From NCBI RefSeq assembly GCF_001426665.1, contig NZ_LMEY01000028.1, positions 124,001 through 188,000 on the forward strand: a stretch of 64,000 nucleotides of DNA, written 5' to 3'. Positions within the stretch are counted from its first letter, which is position 1. Each line of letters starts with the position of its first letter. Of the stretch, positions 25,895 to 34,121 are shown piece by piece. Under the pieces are notes generated by a model. The model ran no database searches, was not told the origin of the DNA, and saw only the letters and a list, made by a program, of their open reading frames with translations. The DNA is from Rhizobium sp. Root1334 (GTDB lineage: Bacteria > Pseudomonadota > Alphaproteobacteria > Rhizobiales > Rhizobiaceae). Both the position numbers and the translations under genes were made by a program.

Positions 25895-26344
25895 ATGAGC
25901 GAACAGACAATCCATTTCGAAGACTATGAGTTGGGCGCTGTCCGGCTGACCACAGGCCGCACGATCACCGAGACCGATTTCGTCGTGCATGCAGGCCATA
26001 CCGGTGATTTCTTTCCGCATCACATGGATGCCGAATTCGCCAAGACCCTGCCGGGTGGCCAGCGCATCGCCCATGGCACGATGATCTTTTCGATCGGCGT
26101 CGGCCTCACCGCGTCGCTGATCAATCCGGTCGCATTTTCCTACGGCTATGATCGGCTGCGGTTTGTCCGTCCGGTCCACATTGGTGATACGATCCGCACG
26201 CGCGTGACGATCGCGGCCAAGGATGACGACCCGAAGCGGCCTGCATCCGGCCGCGTCATTGAACGCTGCGAAGTCATCAACCAACGCGACGAAGTCGTGC
26301 TCGCCGCCGACCACATTCTGATCGTCGAACGCAAGAAAACCTAA
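25895..26344 (+). CDS. MaoC-like hydratase, second copy
   Basis: 149 residues: [46 protein letters not shown] with the hydratase aspartate/histidine pair region, and [20 protein letters not shown]. The last segment nearly repeats that of the MaoC at 14333, so the two are paralogues. It is buried in the transporter-dehydratase operon, three bases after the Gfo/Idh gene. Enoyl-CoA hydration or dehydration is expected; its place in L-fucose use is not explained by the known pathway. Confidence 0.88.
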   Translation: MSEQTIHFEDYELGAVRLTTGRTITETDFVVHAGHTGDFFPHHMDAEFAKTLPGGQRIAHGTMIFSIGVGLTASLINPVAFSYGYDRLRFVRPVHIGDTIRTRVTIAAKDDDPKRPASGRVIERCEVINQRDEVVLAADHILIVERKKT

Positions 26345-26358
26345 AAGAGGCCAATGAC

Positions 26359-27093
26359 ATGACCGCCAATCTGACCGGCAAGAAAGTCCTGATCACTGCT
26401 GCAGCGCAAGGCATAGGCCAGGCGTCCGCCCTCGCCTTTGCCAAGGCGGGCGCGATCGTCCATGCCACCGACATCAACGCCGAAGCTCTTGCCGCTCTGG
26501 CGAAGCAACCGGGCATCTCCACCCACATTCTCAATGTTCTGGAAGCTGATGCCGTTTCGACATTGATTGCCGAAATCGGCGACATCGATGTACTGTTCAA
26601 TTGCGCCGGTGTCGTTCACGGCGGCTCTGTTCTGGAGATGAAGGATAGCGACCTTGAGTTCGCCTTCGACCTCAACGTCAAGGCGATGATCCGCACCATC
26701 CGCGCCGTGCTTCCGGGCATGCTGGCGCGCGGCGACGGCTCGATCGTCAACATGTCGTCGGTCGCCTCCAGCATCAAGGGCGTGCCCAACCGCTTCGCCT
26801 ACGGCGTCACCAAGGCTGCCGTGATCGGCCTGACCAAGGCCGTTGCCGCCGATTATGTTGCGCAGGGCATTCGTTGCAATGCCATTTGCCCCGGCACGGT
26901 TGAAAGCCCCTCACTGCAGGAGCGCATGCGCTCGCAGGGCGACTATGATACCGCCCGCGCCGCCTTCATCGCCCGCCAGCCGATGGGCCGACTCGGCACA
27001 CCGGAAGAAATCGCCGACCTCGCAGTCTATCTCGCCGGCGCGACCTACACCACCGGCCAAGCCTATGCCATCGATGGCGGCTGGACGATCTGA
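26359..27093 (+). CDS. SDR dehydrogenase, probable 2-keto-3-deoxy-L-fuconate dehydrogenase
   Basis: 244-residue short-chain dehydrogenase: cofactor loop TAAAQGIGQA, NCAG, the catalytic S-Y-K set with SSVAS and YGVTKAAV, and CPGTVESPSLQERM, which resembles BDH2-type SDRs. In the non-phosphorylative L-fucose route of Xanthomonas and others such an SDR oxidises 2-keto-3-deoxy-L-fuconate to the 2,4-diketo acid. The next gene encodes the hydrolase for that product, which supports the assignment. Confidence 0.88.
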   Translation: MTANLTGKKVLITAAAQGIGQASALAFAKAGAIVHATDINAEALAALAKQPGISTHILNVLEADAVSTLIAEIGDIDVLFNCAGVVHGGSVLEMKDSDLEFAFDLNVKAMIRTIRAVLPGMLARGDGSIVNMSSVASSIKGVPNRFAYGVTKAAVIGLTKAVAADYVAQGIRCNAICPGTVESPSLQERMRSQGDYDTARAAFIARQPMGRLGTPEEIADLAVYLAGATYTTGQAYAIDGGWTI

Positions 27094-27117
27094 CGCCTTG
27101 AAACAGGAAACACGCTT

Positions 27118-27963
27118 ATGAAACTTCTTCGCTATGGCGCACCCGGCGCCGAAAAGCCGGCAATGCTCGATGCTAACGGCCAGATCCGTGATCTCTCGGG
27201 CCACGTCTCCGATATTGGCGGCAAGGATATCGATCCGGCGGCACTTTCGGCACTGGCAAAGCTCGATCCGGTCAGCCTGCCACTGGTCTCTGGCACGCCG
27301 CGCATCGGTCCTTGCGTTACCGGTACAGGAAAGTTCATCTGCATCGGCCTCAACTATGCCGACCATGCGGCGGAATCCGGCATGGCAGTTCCGCCGGAAC
27401 CCGTCGTCTTCATGAAGGCGACGTCGGCTATTGTCGGCCCCAACGATGATCTGCTGATCCCGCGCGGTTCGGAAAAGACCGATTGGGAAGTCGAACTCGG
27501 CGTCGTCATCGGCAAGACGGCAAAGTATGTCTCCGAAGCCGACGCCCTCGACTATGTCGCCGGCTATTGCACCGTCCACGACGTTTCCGAACGCGCCTTC
27601 CAGATCGAGCGTTCCGGCCAGTGGACCAAGGGTAAATCCTGCGACACGTTCGGCCCGATCGGCCCCTGGCTGGTGACCAAGGACGAGGTCGTCGATCCGC
27701 AGGACCTCGGGCTCTGGCTGAAGGTCAACGGTGAGACCGTGCAGAACGGCACGACGAAGACCATGGTCTATGGCGCCGCCTTCCTCGTTTCCTATCTCAG
27801 CCAGTTCATGTCGCTGCATCCCGGCGACATCATCTCCACCGGCACGCCGCCCGGCGTTGGTATGGGCATGAAGCCGCCGCGCTACCTGAAGCCTGGTGAT
27901 GTCGTTGAACTCGGCATCGAGGGTCTGGGAAGCCAGAAGCAAACAACACGGGCAGACATCTGA
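27118..27963 (+). CDS. fumarylacetoacetate-hydrolase family enzyme, probable 2,4-diketo-3-deoxy-L-fuconate hydrolase
   Basis: 281 residues with the FAH fold: FICIGLNYADHAAESG, the metal-binding DWEVELGVVIGK, VHDVSERAFQ, and STGTPPGVGMGMKPP. Family members cut C-C bonds of 1,3-diketo acids. Together with the SDR before it and the fuconate dehydratase after it, it would yield pyruvate and L-lactate from L-fucose. GGAAAC lies before the ATG. Confidence 0.9.
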   Translation: MKLLRYGAPGAEKPAMLDANGQIRDLSGHVSDIGGKDIDPAALSALAKLDPVSLPLVSGTPRIGPCVTGTGKFICIGLNYADHAAESGMAVPPEPVVFMKATSAIVGPNDDLLIPRGSEKTDWEVELGVVIGKTAKYVSEADALDYVAGYCTVHDVSERAFQIERSGQWTKGKSCDTFGPIGPWLVTKDEVVDPQDLGLWLKVNGETVQNGTTKTMVYGAAFLVSYLSQFMSLHPGDIISTGTPPGVGMGMKPPRYLKPGDVVELGIEGLGSQKQTTRADI

Positions 27964-28051
27964 GGTTTTGGCCGGCGTAGCACCTTGCCACGCCGGCCAA
28001 TTCGAAATCCCACGACGACAGCCTGCCGCCATATCTTTTCGGAGCAAACCC

Positions 28052-29329
28052 ATGACCCGCATCACCGATCTCCGCGTGTTCGACCTTCGCTTCCCCACCT
28101 CGCAAAGCCTTGACGGTTCGGATGCGATGAACCCCGATCCGGATTACTCCGCCGCCTACGTCATTCTCGACACCGACACGGATGGGCTTTCGGGTCACGG
28201 CCTGACCTTCACCATCGGCCGCGGCAACGAGATCTGCTGCGCGGCAATCAATGCGATGAAGCACCTGGTCGTCGGGACCGAACTTGCTGACGTCCTCGCT
28301 CATCCCGGCAAATACTGGCGGCATCTGACCGGCGACAGCCAGTTGCGCTGGATCGGACCCGACAAGGGCGCCATGCATCTTGCCACCGGCGCCGTCGTAA
28401 ATGCGGTCTGGGACCTGCTCGCCAAGCAGGCGGGAAAACCTGTCTGGCGTCTCATTGCCGACATGCCGGCCGAAGAGATCGCTGACATCGTCGACTATCG
28501 CTATCTGACCGATGTGTTGACCCGCGACGAGGCCGTCGCGATCCTCAAGCGCGCCGAAACCGGCAAGGCAGAGCGCATCGCGACACTCGAGGCCGAAGGT
28601 TACGCCTGCTATACGACATCCGCCGGCTGGCTCGGCTATGACGACGAGAAATTGCGCCGCCTTTGCCAGGAAGCGATCGATGCAGGCTTCAACCACGTCA
28701 AGATGAAGGTTGGCCGCGATCTTGAGGACGATATCCGCCGCCTGCGCATCGCCCGTGAAGTCATCGGTCCTGATCGTTATCTGATGATTGACGCCAACCA
28801 GGTCTGGGAAGTCAATGAGGCCATCGACTGGGTGAACAAGCTGGCATTCGCCAAGCCCTTCTTCATCGAGGAGCCGACCAGCCCCGACGATGTTGCCGGG
28901 CATCGCAAGATCCGCGCCGGCATTGGCGCCGTCAAGGTCGCGACCGGCGAGATGTGCCAGAACCGCATCATGTTCAAGCAGTTCATCGCCGAGGGCGCAA
29001 TCGACATCGTCCAGATCGATTCATGCCGTATGGGCGGATTGAACGAGGTGCTGGCGGTTCTTCTGATTGCAGCCAAATATGACCTGCCGGTCTGGCCGCA
29101 TGCCGGAGGCGTCGGCCTTTGCGAATATGTCCAGCACCTTTCGATGATCGACTATATCACCGTATCCGGCACCAAGGATGGCCGGGTGATCGAATATGTT
29201 GACCACCTGCACGAACATTTTCTGGAGCCCTGCATCATCGAGAATGCAGCCTATATGCCGCCCAAGGCCGCAGGATTCTCGATCGAGATGAAGCCGGCCT
29301 CGATTGAGCAGTATCTGTTCAAAGGTTGA
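28052..29329 (+). CDS. L-fuconate dehydratase
   Basis: 425 residues, the length of the fuconate dehydratase branch of the enolase superfamily. It starts MTRITDLRVFDLRFPTSQ, and shows HVKMKVGRD (KxK), metal ligands in IDANQVW, IEEPTSPDD and TGEMCQN, and the histidine in VWPHAGGVGLCE. It removes water from L-fuconate to give 2-keto-3-deoxy-L-fuconate. The 5' extension in frame to 27896 runs into the FAH gene, so the ATG at 28052 with GGAGC upstream is used. It is the last gene of the operon. Confidence 0.93.
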   Translation: MTRITDLRVFDLRFPTSQSLDGSDAMNPDPDYSAAYVILDTDTDGLSGHGLTFTIGRGNEICCAAINAMKHLVVGTELADVLAHPGKYWRHLTGDSQLRWIGPDKGAMHLATGAVVNAVWDLLAKQAGKPVWRLIADMPAEEIADIVDYRYLTDVLTRDEAVAILKRAETGKAERIATLEAEGYACYTTSAGWLGYDDEKLRRLCQEAIDAGFNHVKMKVGRDLEDDIRRLRIAREVIGPDRYLMIDANQVWEVNEAIDWVNKLAFAKPFFIEEPTSPDDVAGHRKIRAGIGAVKVATGEMCQNRIMFKQFIAEGAIDIVQIDSCRMGGLNEVLAVLLIAAKYDLPVWPHAGGVGLCEYVQHLSMIDYITVSGTKDGRVIEYVDHLHEHFLEPCIIENAAYMPPKAAGFSIEMKPASIEQYLFKG

Positions 29330-29335
29330 GAGGCT

Positions 29336-29356
29336 GGGGGCGGTTATCCCGCCCCC
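29336..29356. terminator. hairpin terminator between convergent genes
   Basis: GGGGGCGG / CCGCCCCC with a TTATC loop, seven bases after the fuconate dehydratase stop and before the end of the minus-strand methyltransferase gene. Confidence 0.7.
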
Positions 29357-29363
29357 TCAAACC

Positions 29364-30407
29364 TTAGCTGCGTTTGCGGATGATGCCGTAAACGATGTGC
29401 CGGTTTTCGCCGAATTCCACGCGCGCCTCGACCGAATTACGGTCGGCGCTGGCATTGATGATGTTCCACATTTCCACATCCGAACGCAGCAATAGCGCCC
29501 AGTTCATGAAGGTTTCCATATAGCCGTCGTCATCGACGTCGCGCGAGAAATTCGCGAACAGAAACACGCCGTTCGGCTTCAGCATATCCAGGCAGGTCTG
29601 CGTCAGCTTGATCGCCACCTTGTCGGCGAGATAGTCATAGAGACCTGCCGCATAGATGAAGTCGAACTTGCCAAGCTTGTGCGATTTCGTCAGCAGGCCG
29701 CGAACGGAGCCGTCGATCGCCTCGACGCATGTGCCGTTGAAGTCACGGACCATCGAACCAACACTAAGCGGGTCCTGGTCCAGGGCCACCCAACGCTTGA
29801 TCCGCTTTTCCCGCAGAGCGACGGAGTTATCGGCCTCGCGAAGATGGCCAGCTGCCACCGTCAGGATTTCGGTCTCTGGACCTTTTTCTGTTGCGATTTC
29901 ATCCACATAGCGCGTTAGGAGATCGCGCCGTTCGCGCACGGCAACTGGCGAAGGGGACTGGCTGGTATAGCCATAGAGTTCCTTGCCCAGCGGCGACGCC
30001 TTGGCGATTTCGTCCGCAACGCTCGGGTGCCCATAGATGAAATCGATCAGCTGCGCATCACCGGAATAGCCACGGGGCTTCACGAAGGACCAGCGCGTGA
30101 AGGGATCCTGATGGAAGAAATCCGCGACCGGATGATTCTGAACGATCGGGATCAATTCCTGCCAGACATTGTGATGATATCGGCGGCGCGTTTCGTGAAG
30201 TACGCCGATCAGACGATGGATGATCAACGCCGGATTTTGATCCTCCTGGATCTGTTGCTGCGCAATTTTCAGCGCAAGCGCAACCTCTACGCGGCCAGTG
30301 GCCAGTTGCTCATAGTGAAGTTCGTTTTGGGAGGAGGATAGTTCAGAGGTTATCGCCGCAGGGGTGATTAGGCTTTCGCCGTCAAAAGCTATCTTGATTT
30401 GGGTCAC
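29364..30407 (-). CDS. SAM-dependent methyltransferase resembling 3-hydroxy-acid methyl ester (PhcB-type) synthases
   Basis: About 347 residues. The segment FFHQDPFTRWSFVKPRGYSGDAQLIDFIY is characteristic of proteins annotated as 3-hydroxypalmitate methyl ester biosynthesis enzymes, as I recall them. The SAM-binding fold follows: ILTVAAGHLRE, WVALDQDPLSV, FDFIYAAGLYDYL and LKPNGVFLFANF. Such enzymes make a diffusible quorum signal in Ralstonia. I start at the GTG at 30407 (GAGG five bases before); an ATG at 30488 adds 27 residues without a ribosome site. It is divergent from a GGDEF-EAL gene. Confidence 0.7.
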   Translation of the reverse strand: MTQIKIAFDGESLITPAAITSELSSSQNELHYEQLATGRVEVALALKIAQQQIQEDQNPALIIHRLIGVLHETRRRYHHNVWQELIPIVQNHPVADFFHQDPFTRWSFVKPRGYSGDAQLIDFIYGHPSVADEIAKASPLGKELYGYTSQSPSPVAVRERRDLLTRYVDEIATEKGPETEILTVAAGHLREADNSVALREKRIKRWVALDQDPLSVGSMVRDFNGTCVEAIDGSVRGLLTKSHKLGKFDFIYAAGLYDYLADKVAIKLTQTCLDMLKPNGVFLFANFSRDVDDDGYMETFMNWALLLRSDVEMWNIINASADRNSVEARVEFGENRHIVYGIIRKRS

Positions 30408-30713
30408 TCGAGCCTCGTGCGTTAATAGATCATTAACATTATGGGGAAAAACGAGTGCAGTGCCAATCGAAATTGCACGTATCCGCATGGCATGGTTAAC
30501 GCGCTCGCGTATCAGTTGGGTTTACCGCACCGACCCGCTAACCTTCGGCAAATTCAGGAAAACTTAATGTACGTCCAATATTGTGCCGAAAAGTGCTGCC
30601 TTTTCTTGCTGGGCTGCCTCGCTGCCCTGCGCGTGCATATGCATCGGGTGGTGGCAGTACCGATAAGGGCAGTTCAAGGGTGGAAGGATGCGACGCAACC
30701 CCATGGAACGTGC
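30408..30713. other. shared upstream region of methyltransferase and GGDEF-EAL genes
   Basis: 306 bases without a convincing gene. AT-rich stretch with repeated TTAAC near 30421-30437 and 30495-30500 (GTTAATAGATCATTAACATT). Open frames extend both genes into it but lack ribosome sites. Confidence 0.45.
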
Positions 30714-32711
30714 ATGAAGCACACGCTGGCCGATGTAGTGGAGATTGATCTCAATGCTGAGCCGCCGAGACCGGCATCGGCGGAGCTTCGCACACTCTAC
30801 CGTGAAGAAGGCCAGAGCACGCGGCGCCACGATACCCGGCAGGGAATGTGGATCGCGATTGCGGTCTACCTGCTGTTTTCCATTACCGACATCCTGCTCG
30901 TTCCAGACGTTGCCAAATACGTAATCGCATCCCGTTTCGTCATCGGGACGATTGCTTTCTTCCTGCTGGAAGCCGAGGTCCGCTGGAATGCCAGCGCAGA
31001 TATCATTGATACGACCTGTGCAACCGGCCTTGTCGTTGCCTATGCCGGTTGGCTGTATCCGTCGCTCATGACCGCGGACACCATCAGCATTTCCTACTAC
31101 ATGGTCTTCGGCGCGATCTTCATGATGAGCGTCAATCTGTTCTTCAGCTTCCAGTTCCGCCTTTCTCTGATCGCATCGGCAGTCATTCTTCTTATTTTCC
31201 TGGCCGCATTGCAGTCATTTCCGGTGGTAGATCCTTCCTATAAGCTCGCATTCGGCACATTTTGCATCTCCTGCTTCGTCTTCACCTCCTACGTCAACTG
31301 GAAGCTGAACAGAGAACGCTACAAGGTCTTCCTGAACGCCCTTGAGGCAAAGGTTCAGCAAAAGGAGGCGTCCGAACGAGGCGATGCCTTACTTAGACTG
31401 TCGAATACCGACCCGCTGACCGGACTGGAAAACCGCCGTGCCATCGATCAACGGCTGAGGGACTACTGGAGCGGCTGGCAGAAATACGGCACCAGTTTTG
31501 CGGCAATCCTCATCGATGTCGATTTCTTCAAGAAGTACAATGACTGCTATGGCCATCAGGAAGGCGATCGTTGCCTCATCCTGGTTGCCGATGCCCTTGC
31601 CGATTCGATCAAGCAGCATAACGGCTCGATCGGGCGCTATGGCGGCGAGGAGTTCATTGTGCTCGCGCGTGTGGAAACGCTGGAGCAGGTTTCAGAACTG
31701 GCGGAAAACATCTGCCGGACCGTCGAAAACATGGGTCTGCTGCACCAGCAGCGCCGCGATGGCATGTCGATCGTCACGGTCAGTGTCGGGGCTGCGTTTA
31801 CGCGAAGCCAGGCCGGCACGAAGCTCGAAAAGATCATCCATGAGGCCGACCGCGCCCTGTACGGTGCCAAAGCGAGCGGCCGCAACTGCGCCAAGCTGTT
31901 CGACCCCAATGATCCCCATAGCAGTGATGAAAGCGAAAATATCGCGGCTCTCTTGAAAATTGCCACCAGCCAGAACCTCGTATCGTTGGTCTATCAACCG
32001 ATCCGCAATGTCTCGTCCGGCCGCGTTGAAGCCGTCGAGGCTCTTATGCGCCTGACGATGCTTGACGGAACCGCGGTTTCTCCCGGCCTGTTTATCCCGA
32101 TAGCGGAGCGGACGGGGGCCATCCTGAACCTTGGATATTGGGCGATCCGGACAGTCTGCGCCGAACTGCTGATCGACAATCACGTTCGTGTCGTCAGCGT
32201 CAACGTGTCGCCTATTCAGCTGAAGACACCGGGTTTTGCCACATCCGTCGCTGCGATCCTTGGCGAGACCGGCGTTGCCGGCGGGCGGCTCGCCTTTGAG
32301 ATCACCGAAGGTCTCGAAATGGAAATGAATTCGGACATCCTGCGCTGCATCAGTGATTTGAAGATGCTGGGCATTCGAATTTGGCTTGATGATTTCGGCA
32401 CAGGCTTTGCCGGCCTTTCCTGGCTTCGCCTGATCGATTTCGACACCGTCAAGATCGACCGTTCGTTTCTGCACGACAGCAGCACTCCGAGAGGTAAGGC
32501 CATGCTGCAGGATATTATCGGGTTGGTTCGCAATCGGGGACATAAAATTCTGGTCGAAGGCGTCGAAACGGATGAGCAGCTTGAGCTTATGCGCGAATTC
32601 CGCATCGACCAGGTCCAGGGGTTTCATGTCGGGCGCCCAGCCCCTCCTGAGGATTTCCATTCGCCACCTCCTATAGACGATCAAGCGCCCCGTCTGCGCA
32701 GGCCGGCTTAG
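30714..32711 (+). CDS. membrane GGDEF-EAL cyclic-di-GMP enzyme
   Basis: 665 residues from the ATG at 30714 (MKHTLADV, GGAA upstream). The N-terminus has six membrane spans (from MWIAIAVYLLFSITDILLV to FGTFCISCFVFTSYV), then a short coiled linker. The GGDEF domain has an intact GGEEF (310-314) with NTDPLTGLENRRA, so it can make cyclic-di-GMP. The EAL domain has E442-A443-L444, NVSPIQLK, the DD pair in IWLDDFGTG, VKIDRSFL and VEGVETDEQ, so phosphodiesterase activity is also expected. It probably tunes motility or biofilm in response to a membrane signal. Confidence 0.93.
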   Translation: MKHTLADVVEIDLNAEPPRPASAELRTLYREEGQSTRRHDTRQGMWIAIAVYLLFSITDILLVPDVAKYVIASRFVIGTIAFFLLEAEVRWNASADIIDTTCATGLVVAYAGWLYPSLMTADTISISYYMVFGAIFMMSVNLFFSFQFRLSLIASAVILLIFLAALQSFPVVDPSYKLAFGTFCISCFVFTSYVNWKLNRERYKVFLNALEAKVQQKEASERGDALLRLSNTDPLTGLENRRAIDQRLRDYWSGWQKYGTSFAAILIDVDFFKKYNDCYGHQEGDRCLILVADALADSIKQHNGSIGRYGGEEFIVLARVETLEQVSELAENICRTVENMGLLHQQRRDGMSIVTVSVGAAFTRSQAGTKLEKIIHEADRALYGAKASGRNCAKLFDPNDPHSSDESENIAALLKIATSQNLVSLVYQPIRNVSSGRVEAVEALMRLTMLDGTAVSPGLFIPIAERTGAILNLGYWAIRTVCAELLIDNHVRVVSVNVSPIQLKTPGFATSVAAILGETGVAGGRLAFEITEGLEMEMNSDILRCISDLKMLGIRIWLDDFGTGFAGLSWLRLIDFDTVKIDRSFLHDSSTPRGKAMLQDIIGLVRNRGHKILVEGVETDEQLELMREFRIDQVQGFHVGRPAPPEDFHSPPPIDDQAPRLRRPA

Positions 32712-32752
32712 ACAGCAACGCCACCGCCGACAGTCAAATAACACGACTTTGC

Positions 32753-33967
32753 CTACCCAGCCTTCCGGTCTCCGGGAGCATTTGCCCGCATCAGCGCCAT
32801 CAACATCGGACCCAGCGAAAACTCGCCCTTTTCAGCTTTGCCTGTTAGATTCCGAAGATAGCCTCCTGCCGAATTGATCAGGCCACCCCGCTCCAGAATG
32901 CACGCCATGACCGCCGCTGCGTTTTCAGGGCCAAGAATTTCGCAAGCCTGCTGATAGGCGCTCGGACTGACGCCGAGCATGGATCTCACGACCACAGCGG
33001 CGTTCATGAGATCACGCCAGCTGGAAATGCCCCCGCCCGGCCCGTACATGATGATTTCCGGGCATGCCGTCAGCACCATGTTCAGCGGGAATGCCTTTAT
33101 CGGCTCGCGCGGCTGTTGCCGATGATTTATTGAATTTTCACCCTGCTTTTTTCTGATAGCAGGTTCAGATTCAGAAATAGAGTCGGGATTTGAATTCTGT
33201 ATGTGCCGCTCATTCTGTAAGGCATTGCCGCTTATTTTCTGTCTATTAATTCGCATTTCCAGCTGGTTAGCCGTTTCGTCCCTCAATGCCCCAAGTTGCT
33301 CCAGCGCCACGGTCAGTTCCACGGCCGTCGGTTTGCGTGGGAGTACTGTCAGGAGGGCTCTGTAATGTACATGGGTGGTCATCCAATCGCCCGGGACGCC
33401 CTCTTCCAGAGCAGTCTCAATCAATTTCGATACGTCACGGCTGCAGATGGTCAATCGCTCACGTAGCCGCTGGATATGAAGCCGCTCGGCAACAACCTCG
33501 TCAGCGAGACGCTCGATGTCGTCTGCCCGCGCCAGTAGCGGTGCCAGTGAAAAGCCAAAAGCCTCGTCGATCGCCCCTGCCCGGTCACGACGTGCATAGC
33601 GCTTGCCATTGGCACTGTCCTTGCGCGACAGAAGTCCCGCCTCGATGAGAACCGCCAGATGCCGGCGCAGTGTTTGCTCGGCCATTCCATGCGCACGCAG
33701 CGAGAGCTGCGTGTTGGACGGGAACACGACCAGGCCGTTGTTCGCCGACAGCTCATTCTTCGGGTAAAAGCTCAAAAGAGCATTCATAACGGCCAAAGCA
33801 CGGTCTGTTACGCCGAGGCGCGATTTTGCCTCGCACAAAGCACGATAGAGTTTCCATTTGTCGGCCGACTTTTCCGGCTCCAATTCCTGGCCTAAAACTT
33901 GATTTGCCACCATGGCAAGCGTCATCGGCCGCCGCCCAAAGGGCGTCGTCACACTTCCAACCTGCAT
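32753..33967 (-). CDS. repC: plasmid replication initiator RepC
   Basis: 404 residues: PFGRRPMTLAMVANQ at the N-terminus, then a winged-helix region FPSNTQLSLRAHGMAEQTLRRHLAVLIEAGLLSRKDSANGKRYARR that binds the origin, a variable AT-rich-coded linker, and the C-terminal RepC domain (NMVLTACPEI, LGVSPSAYQQACEILGPENAAAVMACILERGG). RepC initiates replication from an origin inside its own gene. The ATG at 33967 has AAGG eight bases upstream; a GTG three codons earlier is the alternative. Expression is limited by the antisense RNA in the 154-base gap to repB. Confidence 0.95.
   Translation of the reverse strand: MQVGSVTTPFGRRPMTLAMVANQVLGQELEPEKSADKWKLYRALCEAKSRLGVTDRALAVMNALLSFYPKNELSANNGLVVFPSNTQLSLRAHGMAEQTLRRHLAVLIEAGLLSRKDSANGKRYARRDRAGAIDEAFGFSLAPLLARADDIERLADEVVAERLHIQRLRERLTICSRDVSKLIETALEEGVPGDWMTTHVHYRALLTVLPRKPTAVELTVALEQLGALRDETANQLEMRINRQKISGNALQNERHIQNSNPDSISESEPAIRKKQGENSINHRQQPREPIKAFPLNMVLTACPEIIMYGPGGGISSWRDLMNAAVVVRSMLGVSPSAYQQACEILGPENAAAVMACILERGGLINSAGGYLRNLTGKAEKGEFSLGPMLMALMRANAPGDRKAG
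33118..33262. other. AT-rich island in repC, probable replication origin
   Basis: This stretch is clearly richer in A and T than the rest of repC and codes for the poorly conserved linker (about residues 235-283). In repABC plasmids the origin maps to an AT-rich part of repC, so this is the expected site of strand opening. Confidence 0.6.
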
Positions 33968-34025
33968 TTTCTTCACCTTGTAACAGGCAAAAGAAATCTG
34001 CTCACCAAAACGATGCCAAAGACTC

Positions 34026-34054
34026 TTGACTATGATTCGTGAAAATGTGATTCT
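34026..34054 (+). promoter_or_regulatory. promoter of the antisense ctRNA
   Basis: TTGACT (34026-34031), 17-base spacer and GATTCT (34049-34054), reading opposite to repB and repC. Transcription would begin near 34061. Confidence 0.6.
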
Positions 34055-34060
34055 CTAGCT

Positions 34061-34116
34061 GCGAAACTTCAGAGAAGGGCTTCCACGACGGAAACGTTTG
34101 GGGGCCTTTTTCTTTT
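34061..34116 (+). ncRNA. counter-transcribed RNA (IncA/ctRNA) controlling repC
   Basis: Small antisense RNA in the repB-repC gap, as in all repABC cassettes. A promoter precedes it. It ends in a stem GGCTTCC (34078-34084) / GGGGGCC (34100-34106) with two G-U pairs, followed by TTTTTCTTTT. About 55 nucleotides. It pairs with the repC leader to cut translation or elongation and is a main incompatibility factor. Confidence 0.75.
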
Positions 34117-34121
34117 GCGGT

